A stretch of DNA of 64,000 nucleotides, from positions 5,329,943-5,393,942 of the forward strand of contig NZ_CP030118.1 of NCBI RefSeq assembly GCF_006968745.1, in the 5' to 3' direction. A program made the position numbers and the translations under genes. Of the stretch, positions 25,758 to 34,477 are shown one piece after another (positions within the stretch are counted from its first letter, which is position 1; each line of letters begins with the position of its first letter). Source of the stretch: Brasilonema sennae CENA114. GTDB taxonomy: Bacteria > Cyanobacteriota > Cyanobacteriia > Cyanobacteriales > Nostocaceae. Below the pieces are notes generated by a model. That model was not told where the DNA came from. It did not search any database and was given only the letters and a program-made list of their open reading frames with translations.

Positions 25758-26015
25758 ATTGCTAGCGGTGAGACCAGCGCTGCGGAAGGGTTTCCAACGT
25801 CGGCTGTGCCGACTTGTAGCATGTGGCGTGAGACCCCAAGACGAGCCACTGCTGCAGGAGGGGAGCCAGTCCGTTCCGGGGGTTCCCCCCGTTGTAGGAC
25901 CTGGCGTTCTCCCGACCTAGGCATGTGGCGTCCGCACTGGCTCCTCCACAGGCGACTGGCGTTCGCCCAAGCCGCGTGCGCTTTGCGCATACCCGGACGG
26001 TTTTATATCGCTAGT
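25758..26015. repeat. Composite palindromic repeat cluster, copy 1
   Basis: A GC-rich block that begins with GCTAGCGGTGAGACCAGCGC and ends near CTAG at 26013-26016. It shares long words with 44815-45110: GGTGAGACCAG, AGGAGGGGAGCCAGT, ACCTGGCGTTCTCCCGACCT and GCGCTTTGCGCATACCCG. ORFs drawn through it on both strands are by-products of low stop density. Confidence 0.7.
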
Positions 26016-26147
26016 TAAAGGCTTTCCACAAAATATCTATCGTTGAAATTCTTGATTTGACAAGGATTATGACGACTGAGGTCACGACTTCTGAATTCTT
26101 ACCTTTTGACTTGTTACCTTCAGTTTTGATTTCCCCCTCATGGGGCG

Positions 26148-26308
26148 CTCACATCTTGCACCAAGAAAAATTGATAATGTTTAGTCAGTGAGTATTAAAC
26201 CAAAAATCTTTCCTATATTGAGCTAAGAATTGCCAAGAAAAATCATGTAACTTACCCTTACATTTTTTTTACTTCTACGCTTTTCTACTGATAGGTGCAA
26301 GATATTAG
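26148..26308. mobile_element. MITE carrying the termini of the 29.7-kb IS element
   Basis: The left end CTCACATCTTGCACC (26148-26162) is identical to the left end of the IS at 29692. The right end AGGTGCAAGATATTAG (26293-26308) is its imperfect inverse. The 161-bp interior is AT-rich without an ORF. It begins CAAGAAAAATTGAT, which matches the reverse complement of the right arm of the second MITE (44437-44593). Confidence 0.75.
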
Positions 26309-26451
26309 TTAAGTTACATTTGTTACGGACAGGGTGGGTTCATAAAAAATTCAAAAATCAAAAAAGAAAAAAATCAAAAATTTTTGAATTTAACTGTCCT
26401 TTACAGTTTATACTCCCATGACCTCACATTTTTTTACTGGAGGTAAATCCC

Positions 26452-27906
26452 TTGAAGTCAACAGCCAAAAAAATTGCAATTGCAGTATCATCAATTACAG
26501 CAATACTAACCACATGTCAATCCGCTTCAGCCCAGCTCGTGCTTGGACGCTATGGTATTCAACCAGGGCTGGAGCAAAACTACCTTCAATACCAGCTATC
26601 GGGCAGAGATTTGACCCAAATGCGAGGTATTGCTGGATGTAGTGTAGGATTTGGTGCCTCTTGTAACAAAGCAGGAGCAGTCTTCCAGAAATTAGTTCAG
26701 TCAAATGGTGGGCCAAGCTACGAGCAGTTGCTAATGCGAGCTGCTGGTGGGGAACAAAACTACCGTAATTTTGCTTCCCTTTACGGAAACGATCCGGGTA
26801 TTTCTCAGATACCCTACGCCTCATTCTGGCAGAACGACAACCCTAATATCGTGGACGGGTATCGCTATCTGTTTGGACAAACAGTCAGTCAAACTCCCCA
26901 AGAAGGTTTGGGACAAGTGACCAAAAACTTCTATTGGGCACCTAGTGGTGGTGGAAACTCACTCGATCCACGTAATGGGTTGCTAGATTTTAAATACGCT
27001 TATGGGCGTCTGTTGCTTGAAGAGGTGGCAAAAATTCCCAATGCACAGCAGCAGATTCAATCTTTGGGTTTAGGACCAGAACTGACCAAGTTTTACTCCC
27101 AAAAACTTTCCAATTCGATGCGTGTGTTGAACTCTGGTGATCAAGAGTCTCTCAAAGAGACAATTCTCAAAGACCTTTCGATGCCATATTCACCAGAAGC
27201 TGCAGAATTCGGACGTCCAAATCTTGGCATTCCAGGCGGTGATTCGCTGATTGGGGAAACTCTTCCTGGAGATACCTTTTTTGGGACAACTCCAGTATCA
27301 TTGCAGCCAGAAGGAATAGGGATTGATGTTCCCTCCAACCTTGCAGAAGATGTCGTGTTGCAACAAGGATCATCAGGGAGCTCATTTCCCACCTGGCCTC
27401 TAGGTGGTCTTGGCTTGCTCTTACTTCTTCTCGCTTTTGGTGGTGGAGGTAGTTCTTCCGGTCGGGGATCAGGTACACCAACAGGTACACCCCTACTTAG
27501 CACTCCACCTTCCTCTGGTGGTGGATCTGTTCCTCCTTCAGGCGGTAGTTCTGGTGGTGGATCTATTCCTCCTTCAGGCGGTAGTTCTGGTGGTGGATCT
27601 ATTCCTCCTTCAGGCGGTAGTTCTGGTGGTGGATCTATTCCTCCTTCAGGCGGTGGTTCTGGTGGTAACAATCAAATCATAGAAGTACCACCCACTCCCC
27701 CGGTGAATTTTCCACCGGGACAGGAAGTTAAGAAGGTACCCGAGCCAACAACAACAATAACACCGCTTGTTGCGCTGATAATTATATTGTTGTTGGTTGG
27801 TTATGGACAGCGACGTAGCCAGAGAATGATTTTTAGACGTAAAGTTACGCCATCTAACTTCCCAACCAAGTTGACCAAGACGGACACCGAGTACTGGGTT
27901 CGTTAA
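26452..27906 (+). CDS. PEP-CTERM-type exported protein with Gly-Ser-Pro repeats
   Basis: A 484-aa protein starting at TTG with GGAGGT six bases upstream (26440-26445). A signal peptide (about 1-27, cut after SASA) is followed by a globular region (28-300) of unknown fold. Then come a hydrophobic run (WPLGGLGLLLLLLAFGGGG, about 322-340) and four 12-residue units like SGGGSIPPSGGS encoded by 36-bp DNA repeats (27530-27665). The C-terminus has VPEP, a hydrophobic helix and QRRSQR, the three-part PEP-CTERM signal recognised by exosortase, followed by an unusual tail of about 30 residues. It would be anchored, processed and exported, perhaps into the exopolysaccharide matrix. Confidence 0.75.
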   Translation: MKSTAKKIAIAVSSITAILTTCQSASAQLVLGRYGIQPGLEQNYLQYQLSGRDLTQMRGIAGCSVGFGASCNKAGAVFQKLVQSNGGPSYEQLLMRAAGGEQNYRNFASLYGNDPGISQIPYASFWQNDNPNIVDGYRYLFGQTVSQTPQEGLGQVTKNFYWAPSGGGNSLDPRNGLLDFKYAYGRLLLEEVAKIPNAQQQIQSLGLGPELTKFYSQKLSNSMRVLNSGDQESLKETILKDLSMPYSPEAAEFGRPNLGIPGGDSLIGETLPGDTFFGTTPVSLQPEGIGIDVPSNLAEDVVLQQGSSGSSFPTWPLGGLGLLLLLLAFGGGGSSSGRGSGTPTGTPLLSTPPSSGGGSVPPSGGSSGGGSIPPSGGSSGGGSIPPSGGSSGGGSIPPSGGGSGGNNQIIEVPPTPPVNFPPGQEVKKVPEPTTTITPLVALIIILLLVGYGQRRSQRMIFRRKVTPSNFPTKLTKTDTEYWVR

Positions 27907-28058
27907 TTTATCTGATACTATTGGCGAATTCTACGTAGGGGAGTCAGTGCTCGAAAGCGGGCTTCGACCGTCAGCTCAGCCGAACGGTTTCACAGGCTTA
28001 GACCCCCGGAGGGTTTTCCCTAGGGTACGGTAATATAAGCGTGTTGGGCACTCTCCAC

Positions 28059-28265
28059 TCACGGCACGCGAATCACATAGAAAGCTAGACACTGCTCATC
28101 CCACAAATCAAGATTTTCAGTAATTAGCGCTCCAACATCATTGTGCATCTGTGGTTGTAAATAAGCGCGATTCTCACCTGCATAGAATATATGCAGCTCG
28201 GAAGGGGTACGGCATTGCCGTGCCCCTATACCAGCAGAATCGGTGTAGGCGACTACGCGAATCAT
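28059..28265 (-). CDS. Small hypothetical protein interrupted by a palindromic repeat
   Basis: A 68-aa ORF from ATG reads MIRVVAYTDSAGIGA, then SELHIFYAGENRAYLQPQ and ALITENLDLWDEQCLAFYVI. The regular alternation in the second half resembles a real small alpha/beta protein. Residues GARQCRTP are encoded by the palindrome GGGGTACGGCATTGCCGTGC (28204-28226), which looks like an in-frame repeat insertion. I do not recognise the family. It could also be the decayed end of a larger gene. Confidence 0.4.
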   Translation of the reverse strand: MIRVVAYTDSAGIGARQCRTPSELHIFYAGENRAYLQPQMHNDVGALITENLDLWDEQCLAFYVIRVP

Positions 28266-28376
28266 TAGAGAAAAGTTATGTAAGTTGTCTTAAATAAATC
28301 TATCTAATGGTGATGTAGACCCAAAGAAATCACAAGTAAACTCTTGGTGCGTTCTTTTCTTAAAAAAATATTTTTT

Positions 28377-29678
28377 ATGGTTGATAGCTATATTATTGAT
28401 TTACTTGTCATTGGGTCATTGCTATTATTTGTCACCTTATTATCCGGATGGATTTCGCGTTTACCTCTTTCCTTCGCCATCATCTACCTAATAGTAGGTA
28501 TTTTATTAGGTCCTTATGGTTTTGGACTGATTCAATTACGCCGTGCTGGAGTATTTAACGCTGAGGTGTTAGAACGGCTGGCAGAATTTGTCGTGATTAT
28601 ATCTGTCTTTAGCTGTGGTTTAAAAATTGTACGTCCGCTCAAATTTAGAGCTTGGAATATTACGACGCGACTTATTGTTTTTTTGATGCCAATTTCAATT
28701 TTTGGGTTGGCAGTTGTAGGTAAACTCTTTTTAGGGATGGATTGGGGAGAGGCTATCTTATTGGGAGCGATTCTTGCACCAACTGATCCAGTCTTAGCTT
28801 CAGAAGTTCAACTGAGTGATACGAATGATAAAGATGAATTGCGCTTTGGTTTAACGTCCGAAGGCGGTCTAAATGATGCCTTAGCTTTTCCTTTTGTTTA
28901 TTTTGGAATTCATGCTTTAAAAGATAACAACTGGAATAACTGGCTGAAACAGTGGGTTGCAGTTGATATAATTTGGGCTATTGCTGCTGGTGTTGTAATG
29001 GGCTTTATCGTTGCCAAAGCAGTTGTTTGGATTGAGAAAAAAATCCAAAATAAGCATCGTGTTGATGAAATTATGGAAGATTTTATAGCCCTTGGTACAA
29101 TTTTGCTAACTTACTCTCTAACAGAAATTGTTAACGGGTATGGATTCCTTGCTGTATTTATTGCAGGGCTAGTATTCCAACGGAGTTATGGAAATTCCGA
29201 AAAACCACTGGCACAGTTAGAATTTATAGAGAGATTGGAAAAACTTTTAGAAGTTGGGACAATTTTAATATTGGGGACGATTTTATTAGTCAAGCCAATG
29301 CTAAATTATGCTAGCCAATCTTTATTAGTGATAGTCTTATTATTCCTAGTCATCCGACCTGTAGGAGCCTGGATTAGCACAATTGCTGGAAATTCCCGAA
29401 AAGCGTACCGTCGTCGAACTTGGTATTCAGGAACTCGTTTGTTATTCGGTTGGTTTGGTATTCGTGGTGTTGGCTCTTTATATTATCTTTCATATGCCTT
29501 TGGCAAAGGTCTAAAAGGTGAAATAGGTGAGCAAATAAGTTGGATAACTTACACCACTATTGTTGTTTCCGTGATTGTGCACGGAATCACTTCAACTCCA
29601 TTAATGAATTGGTATGAGCGTAATCTTGCCAAGCACGAAAATTCCTCTTCTCCAGCTACCATTGATGAATTTCAATGA
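28377..29678 (+). CDS. Cation/proton antiporter (CPA1, NhaP-like)
   Basis: A 433-aa integral membrane protein with about 12 hydrophobic segments. It starts at ATG 28377; a longer version from TTG 28344 adds 11 residues. CPA1 marks are ILLGPYGFGL near the second helix, ILAPTDPVLASEVQ (the transport-site region with the Asp), LRFGLTSEGGLNDALAFPFV with the conserved Glu-Gly-Gly-x-Asn-Asp, and FGWFGIRGVGSLYYL near the end. It should exchange Na+ or K+ for protons across the plasma or thylakoid membrane. It ends 13 nt before the left end of an IS element, which seems not to have damaged it. Confidence 0.87.
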   Translation: MVDSYIIDLLVIGSLLLFVTLLSGWISRLPLSFAIIYLIVGILLGPYGFGLIQLRRAGVFNAEVLERLAEFVVIISVFSCGLKIVRPLKFRAWNITTRLIVFLMPISIFGLAVVGKLFLGMDWGEAILLGAILAPTDPVLASEVQLSDTNDKDELRFGLTSEGGLNDALAFPFVYFGIHALKDNNWNNWLKQWVAVDIIWAIAAGVVMGFIVAKAVVWIEKKIQNKHRVDEIMEDFIALGTILLTYSLTEIVNGYGFLAVFIAGLVFQRSYGNSEKPLAQLEFIERLEKLLEVGTILILGTILLVKPMLNYASQSLLVIVLLFLVIRPVGAWISTIAGNSRKAYRRRTWYSGTRLLFGWFGIRGVGSLYYLSYAFGKGLKGEIGEQISWITYTTIVVSVIVHGITSTPLMNWYERNLAKHENSSSPATIDEFQ

Positions 29679-29691
29679 GGCATAACCGAGA

Positions 29692-31143
29692 CTCACATCT
29701 TGCACCTAACCGAACAAACCCGTAAAAGGCAAATAAGGAGTACAAAAATATAACAGAAGATGAATCAATAATTTAAGTACATAAGAGTGATAAAGAAACT
29801 TAAAGTAGCCGTAATTTTACATAAAAAGCTTCCAAAAATACAAGATGTAGGGATGACTATTTGCGTCATCCTGTAGTGCGATCGCCTACGGCGAGCGCGG
29901 AGCGCCAGCGCTAACTTTAATTTCAAAAACGGAATTTGCTTTGATAGCAGAAAATATGAGAGAAAGGGCGTGAAATATCGAATTTTTTATAGCAAGAACA
30001 ATGCTTACCTACGCCCAAAAGCTAGTATACAATCTCAAAGAGTTAATGCCGACGCAATACCAAAAAGATAATCTTGATGCAATGCTGGGATGATTTTTGG
30101 AAGCGCAAGGGCATCCCTTACCTGAACACTCTCAAACCAAATCTCCGAGTGCATTGAGTCGGTTTTTAAATATCAATCCTTGGTCAACAAGGGATATGAT
30201 TCGTATTGTTCGTAACCATGTATTAGAGACGAGCTTAAAGGTTTTTTCAGCAGAAGGGAAAGGACGTAAACCATTTTTACAGGTTATCATTGACCTAACG
30301 ACTCTTGAAAAACGGGGTAAATTTAAAAACTTTGAGGATTTAATAAGAGTTTATAACGGTAAACGTGGTCTGCATATAGTAGTAGTTTATTTAGTTGTCG
30401 GAAAGTGGCGCATACCTTGGAACTTCCGTGTTTGGAGAGGTAAGGGTACACCTTCACCCGCTCAACTAGGACTCAGGTTAGTTAAGCGTTTACCTAAATC
30501 TTTAACTGAACGCTTTCGGGTGAATATTTTGGTTGATACGGCTTTTGGGAGCGTGGAATTTCTTCATGGTGTACGCAAGTTGAAATATCATGCGGTTACA
30601 GGTGTGGCTATTAACCGTAAATTAGTTGATGGAAGAGTTTTAAGACATTTACACAAACAGGGACAACAAGTCCGTTTGGTTGGTTTAAAGTTTCCCGTTA
30701 CCGTATCTTGGTATTACTTAAAGCGCGATAAGGGCAAGCTTGAAAAACGTTTTGTCTTGTCTACTCGTCCCATTAAAGCTTCTACTCTCAAGTGGTGGGG
30801 TAAGCGTCGTTGGCAAATTGAGGGATGGTTTAAAACCGCAAAGCAATGACCCAAAGGGTCACGCTTCGCGAACGTTTTGGTTTGCACCGTTTTGGACAGG
30901 GTTCTCTCCTTGGCATGTATCGCTGGCTGATTCTTTCTCTGACTGCCTACCTCATTGCTCATTGGACTTATCTTCATATTCAGTCTGGATCACCACCTGA
31001 TTGGGGTCAGGCTGCACAAACTGCCTTAGAATCAATTTTTACCCAAATAGTCGTGTCTCTTCTTTTACTTGATATTGAACGCTTAGCTCCCCTCGCACGT
31101 AGTTGTGGTTTTGACATTCATATTTCCAGGTGCAAGATGTGAG
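29692..31143 (+). mobile_element. Insertion sequence with DDE transposase, inactive
   Basis: Perfect 16-bp terminal inverted repeats CTCACATCTTGCACCT (29692-29707) and AGGTGCAAGATGTGAG (31128-31143) enclose 1452 bp with a single transposase gene. Possible GAGA target duplication is seen outside both ends. A palindromic dispersed repeat (GCGATCGCCTACGGCGAGCG near 29880) sits in the left non-coding part. The transposase looks IS4-like (DDE). Confidence 0.82.
30001..31142 (+). pseudogene. IS4-like DDE transposase, broken by a stop and a repeat insertion
   Basis: The original frame starts at ATG 30001 (MLTYAQKLVYNLKELMP), runs 30 codons, and meets an in-frame TGA at 30091-30093, probably from TGG. 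It continues intact from FLEAQGHPLPEHSQ to residue W-F-K-T-A-K. Catalytic acids are likely D in VIIDLTTLEKRGK, D in ILVDTAFGSVEF and E in RWQIEGWFK. At 30847 a 26-nt palindromic insert (TGACCC AAA GGGTCA then CGCTTCGCGAA) adds a stop and shifts the frame. The true C-terminus (RFGLHRFGQGSLLGMYRWL...) follows in the -1 frame up to 31142. Two separate lesions show that it cannot transpose unaided. Confidence 0.85.
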
Positions 31144-31224
31144 GAGAGAGGTTTTAAGTTCTCTGGTTAAGATGATGGTTACACGTGCCTGATTTTTTAG
31201 CGCTCTGGATCGGCTTTTTCTGGT

Positions 31225-31260
31225 TTATACGTTCAGTTTTCCCGAAATCTGAACGTATAA
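31225..31260. repeat. 12-bp perfect inverted repeat
   Basis: TTATACGTTCAG (31225-31236) pairs with CTGAACGTATAA (31249-31260), 12-nt loop. It lies between the IS and the end of the 31.3-kb gene. It could be a terminator without a T run or an operator-like site. Confidence 0.55.
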
Positions 31261-31322
31261 CCTATCTTATGCTTAGGTGCGTTGTGTTATGTCTGCTTAC
31301 TATCGCAACGTTTATCTATTCT

Positions 31323-31757
31323 CTAGTTAAAAGCATCCTTAATGCTATCAACAGTGCGTTCAATTACATTCTTTGTGTTGTCTACAGCTTCTTTAGTCCG
31401 AGCTGCATCTTCATCTGCTCTTTTCTCAATTGTCTTCGCATCTGTCTTTGCTTTGCGCTCAAGAATACTACCATTATCGGTTGCTTGATCAACTCGCTCA
31501 GCATTTTTGTTTGCAGTTTCCTTAACCTTATCTTTCGTATCTTCAATGAAACCTTTGGCTCGTCCAGCATCTTCACTGGTTTTGTCTTTAACCTGGTCTG
31601 CTGTTGCGATTAAGTTTGTAGCAGGATTAGCCATTGCTGCGGTGTTCGAGAAAAACGCACCTTGCCAAACGAAGGCGATCGCCGACACACAAAACACAGT
31701 TGTAGCCAGAAAGCGTCCTACAGTGGAAAGCCGTTTTATCACATTATTCAATTTCAT
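31323..31757 (-). CDS. Exported helical, LEA-like small protein
   Basis: From ATG 31757 (a TTG three codons upstream is possible) the product is 144 aa. A hydrophobic signal segment (about 15-38, cut near AAMA) precedes a highly charged Lys/Asp/Glu/Ala-rich body with repeats of the type KDKTSEDAGRAKGFIEDTKD and KDKVKETANKNAER, predicted as a long amphipathic helix or coiled coil. This composition resembles LEA- or CsbD-like stress proteins of cyanobacteria, but no exact family was recognised. GGAG lies 10 nt before the ATG. The protein at 42435-42821 has a similar plan. Confidence 0.65.
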   Translation of the reverse strand: MKLNNVIKRLSTVGRFLATTVFCVSAIAFVWQGAFFSNTAAMANPATNLIATADQVKDKTSEDAGRAKGFIEDTKDKVKETANKNAERVDQATDNGSILERKAKTDAKTIEKRADEDAARTKEAVDNTKNVIERTVDSIKDAFN

Positions 31758-31766
31758 TGAATACAA

Positions 31767-32240
31767 GCTCCATTTTTATTTAGCATCCTATTTTTACTTC
31801 ATCTGCCTGCGAAGTCAAATCGTTCCATAGACAGAGGTTCTCCCGTCATAAGTTGTGGATTGAGGCATTGTCCTGTACGATTACCCTAATACCTCCAATC
31901 CTCCCGGGAAGACCGGAGGGCGTTAGAAACCCTACTAATACCGTTTCACTTTAAAGTTGATACATATGGCGAAGTAGGAGAAGTAGGGGAAGTAGGAGAG
32001 TCAAATGTATCAGGATTTTTGTGAAAGGGTATAAGAGCGCTCCTCTCACGGTTCGGGTTATGGCAAACATTGACTTAGCGCGGTACTTGCTTGTCAACAT
32101 GCTAATGGCGGTTATTTCTCAATAACCGCCGCTAGCGCGAACAAAGGTTTCAGACACAATAGCTAGTAAAATCACGAATTGCTAAAAGCTTTCAGATAAA
32201 CCATATCAAACTACATATTTTGAATTTGGTAACCCGGGAG
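31767..32240. other. Repeat-containing spacer
   Basis: It contains the 24-bp motif shared with 5436-5459 (31940-31963), a short tandem GAAGTAGG(A/G) run (31971-32000), and a 9-bp hairpin GGCGGTTAT/ATAACCGCC (32107-32130). No gene was seen. Confidence 0.5.
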
Positions 32241-32498
32241 TTATACCATATAACGCTGGTATTCTGATAAATTTAAGGAACTCTCAGAAATACCAGGATC
32301 GCCACCAAACCATGCTTCATCTAAGTCGTGTTCAGTAAATGTATAGCCCAGAGTAGAAGCAAAATGAACAATTTTGGTTTTATCCCAATCCCAAATACCA
32401 AATAAGCCTTTAACGCAGCACTTCTGGTGATACTGCTCATAAATGGCTTGATCCGACATCAAAACCTCGTAAAAAGCATTTACCTGATCCAGTGACAT
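32241..32498 (-). CDS. Nif11-like small protein
   Basis: An 85-aa protein. MSLDQVNAFYEVLMSDQAIY at the start, LGYTFTEHDLDEAW in the middle, and the hydrophobic spacing between them fit the Nif11 domain (PF07862; N-terminal helix, then a GYxFT turn and acidic helix). Some members are leader peptides of ribosomal natural products and others are stand-alone nitrogen-related proteins of unknown function. Here FGGD follows the helix and could mimic a double-Gly cut site. The remaining 16 residues (DPGISESSLNLSEYQRYMV region) have no Cys or Thr-rich core, and no modifying enzymes are nearby, so a stand-alone role is as likely. Confidence 0.65.
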   Translation of the reverse strand: MSLDQVNAFYEVLMSDQAIYEQYHQKCCVKGLFGIWDWDKTKIVHFASTLGYTFTEHDLDEAWFGGDPGISESSLNLSEYQRYMV

Positions 32499-32758
32499 AA
32501 TTTTTTCTGTCCAGTAATAAAAGTTACATTGATTAACAAAACAATTCCGGTTTTAATAATTTTTTCAACAGTTGTGAGTGGTCATACGGACGAATTTTGA
32601 AGACGTTGATTACAATCTATTGTTTCTTGACATCTTACTACTGACATCTATACAAATGGTAATTTAAAGTTTGAACTGAAGGCGAAAACAGGAAAAATGA
32701 AGTATAAAATATTTTATTACTTTGGACATCTATGTGTCCTATCCTTCATTTTTCATTC

Positions 32759-34477
32759 TTAATGGGTTATTTGTGATGCAGTACAAGGTTGTACTTCATC
32801 CCTAAAAAGCCAGCCTTGAGTTCCATCAGGCAGTTTAACTTCTACAAAATCACCGCGCACCTGAACAAATAAGACCATTACGCCTAGATTCAGTTGTTTG
32901 ACAGCGCCAACCTCTGTTTGAGGTTCAGGGCGTAATTTAGCTACAAATCTGCCACCGGGGGGAGAAACAACACGACACAGTTGTGGTTGCTGTGAGATGA
33001 AATTCTGTTGTGCATGAGTTCCGATCATGTTGTTAGAGTTCAAAAAGCTAAAGCCACCAACAGCGCTGATACAAGCTGCTACACTCATCCCAAGTAATTT
33101 TGGTACTTTGATCGCTGAAGATGATAATACTGACTCTGGAGTCAACAAAACTTCTTGTGAATTTTCTTCAGCCTTCTTGACTTTTGGAATTCGCATCGTC
33201 TGGTTAATAGGTTGTTGCAGTGCGATCGGAACAATTGAGTATTCTATAGGTACGTACCCACCCGGATACTCGTTGCAAACAATGTCACTTACCTGAAAAT
33301 TTTGTTGCCCCAACCGTATATTACTACCAACACAAAGAGGCATTTCGCCTGCTAAAAGTAACTGTCCATCAACAATAGGAGGATTCATCTGGCGCAAATT
33401 CCGCAAGTAAAATTTCTGCTTTTGCTGATGAAAGAAGATTTCAATATGTAAAGCAGATACTGTTGGATCTGATATAACAATGTCGCATACTTGGGGATCT
33501 CGACCGATGCGGACTCCTCGACTGGGGTTTTTACTTTGTTGTTTTTCAAGGATTTTGCGATTTTTGACTTGTCCGTTTTCCTCCCACTCTAAAGAGAGTT
33601 CATGAAGGATGTTTGTGGTAAAACAAGCTTCTTCTGTCGGCAATTTGTCAGAGTTTGTCGCTGATTCCCGTAGCGCTAGCAGCACCTCAGTCGCAGTCTG
33701 GTAACGATCTTTAAAGTGATAGCGCGTCATCTTAGTAAGAATAGCAGCTAACCCCGGACTGACAGTTGCCAGATGTTGCCACAGTATTTCTCCAGTATTG
33801 GGATCATCTTGGAGTTGGTGTGGATGCACCCCTGTCAATCCTTGAATTCCCATCATCCCCAGTGCATAAATATCACTACTAGGACGTGGTAAACGTCTGA
33901 TTTGCTCAGAGGGCATATATCCCCGAGTTCCGGTGATCAGAGTGATGTGGTTTTGTCTTGTCCCAACTGCTGTTTGACTTTGCAGTTGTTTAATTGCTCC
34001 AAAGTCTATCAGAACTAATTTGTTGTCTGAAGCACGTCTAATAATATTATCTGGTTTGATATCACGATGAATGACTCCGTGGCTATGAACAAATTCTAAA
34101 ATACCCAGTACCGAATTTAGCATTTCAAGAATATGGGGTTCCGTCCATATTCTTCCTGGAGGAAACTCCATACTCACAGGATGTCCACTGATAAATTCTT
34201 GTGCCAAGTAAAATTCTTGCTTCTCTTCAAAATAAGCTAAAAGTCTGGGTATTTGGTCGTGGTTGCCCAACTGTTGCAAAGTTTCAGCTTCTTTTTGAAA
34301 AAGCCTTCTGACAGTTTCTAAAATATCAGGGTCGGTACTAGAAGTTTTGAGATGTTTTAGGACGCATTTAGGGTTCCCAGGGAGGTGAACGTCCTCAGCA
34401 ATGTAAGTTTGCCCAAATCCCCCCTCGCCCAATACTTCAAGGACTTTGTAACGTCCTGCTAGTAACTGACCAATCAT
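32759..34477 (-). CDS. Ser/Thr protein kinase with FHA and SH3b domains
   Basis: A 572-aa bacterial Hanks-type kinase. The kinase domain (about 8-275) has the glycine loop GEGGFGQTY (17-25), K41 in CVLKHLK, the catalytic loop HRDIKPDN (137-144), DFG (158-160) and GTRGYMPSEQ in the activation segment. An FHA domain follows (RIGRDPQVCDIVISD, then SALHIEIFF), which binds phospho-Thr. Then a hydrophobic helix near 470-490 (GMSVAACISAVGGFSF) and an extracytoplasmic SH3b domain (RFVAKLRPEPQTEVGAV ... GTQGWLFRDEV) complete it. The kinase and FHA would be cytosolic and the SH3b outside, suggesting a sensor of wall or surface state. It is not in an obvious operon. Confidence 0.88.
   Translation of the reverse strand: MIGQLLAGRYKVLEVLGEGGFGQTYIAEDVHLPGNPKCVLKHLKTSSTDPDILETVRRLFQKEAETLQQLGNHDQIPRLLAYFEEKQEFYLAQEFISGHPVSMEFPPGRIWTEPHILEMLNSVLGILEFVHSHGVIHRDIKPDNIIRRASDNKLVLIDFGAIKQLQSQTAVGTRQNHITLITGTRGYMPSEQIRRLPRPSSDIYALGMMGIQGLTGVHPHQLQDDPNTGEILWQHLATVSPGLAAILTKMTRYHFKDRYQTATEVLLALRESATNSDKLPTEEACFTTNILHELSLEWEENGQVKNRKILEKQQSKNPSRGVRIGRDPQVCDIVISDPTVSALHIEIFFHQQKQKFYLRNLRQMNPPIVDGQLLLAGEMPLCVGSNIRLGQQNFQVSDIVCNEYPGGYVPIEYSIVPIALQQPINQTMRIPKVKKAEENSQEVLLTPESVLSSSAIKVPKLLGMSVAACISAVGGFSFLNSNNMIGTHAQQNFISQQPQLCRVVSPPGGRFVAKLRPEPQTEVGAVKQLNLGVMVLFVQVRGDFVEVKLPDGTQGWLFRDEVQPCTASQITH

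Noticed and set aside
25715..26018. ORFs on both strands through the composite repeat
   Set aside because: GC-rich palindromes lower stop frequency on both strands; no start context or family pattern.
27141..27671. 176-aa proline-rich ORF on the minus strand
   Set aside because: It is the antisense of the Gly-Ser-Pro repeats of the PEP-CTERM-type gene.
30838..30850. Programmed frameshift in the transposase at GCAAAGCAATGA
   Set aside because: There is no canonical slippery heptamer, an earlier in-frame TGA already breaks the gene, and the overlap is explained by an inserted palindrome.
31185..31613. 142-aa hydrophobic ORF on +
   Set aside because: It is the antisense of the LEA-like gene at 31323-31757; apparent hydrophobicity comes from complementing Lys/Glu codons.
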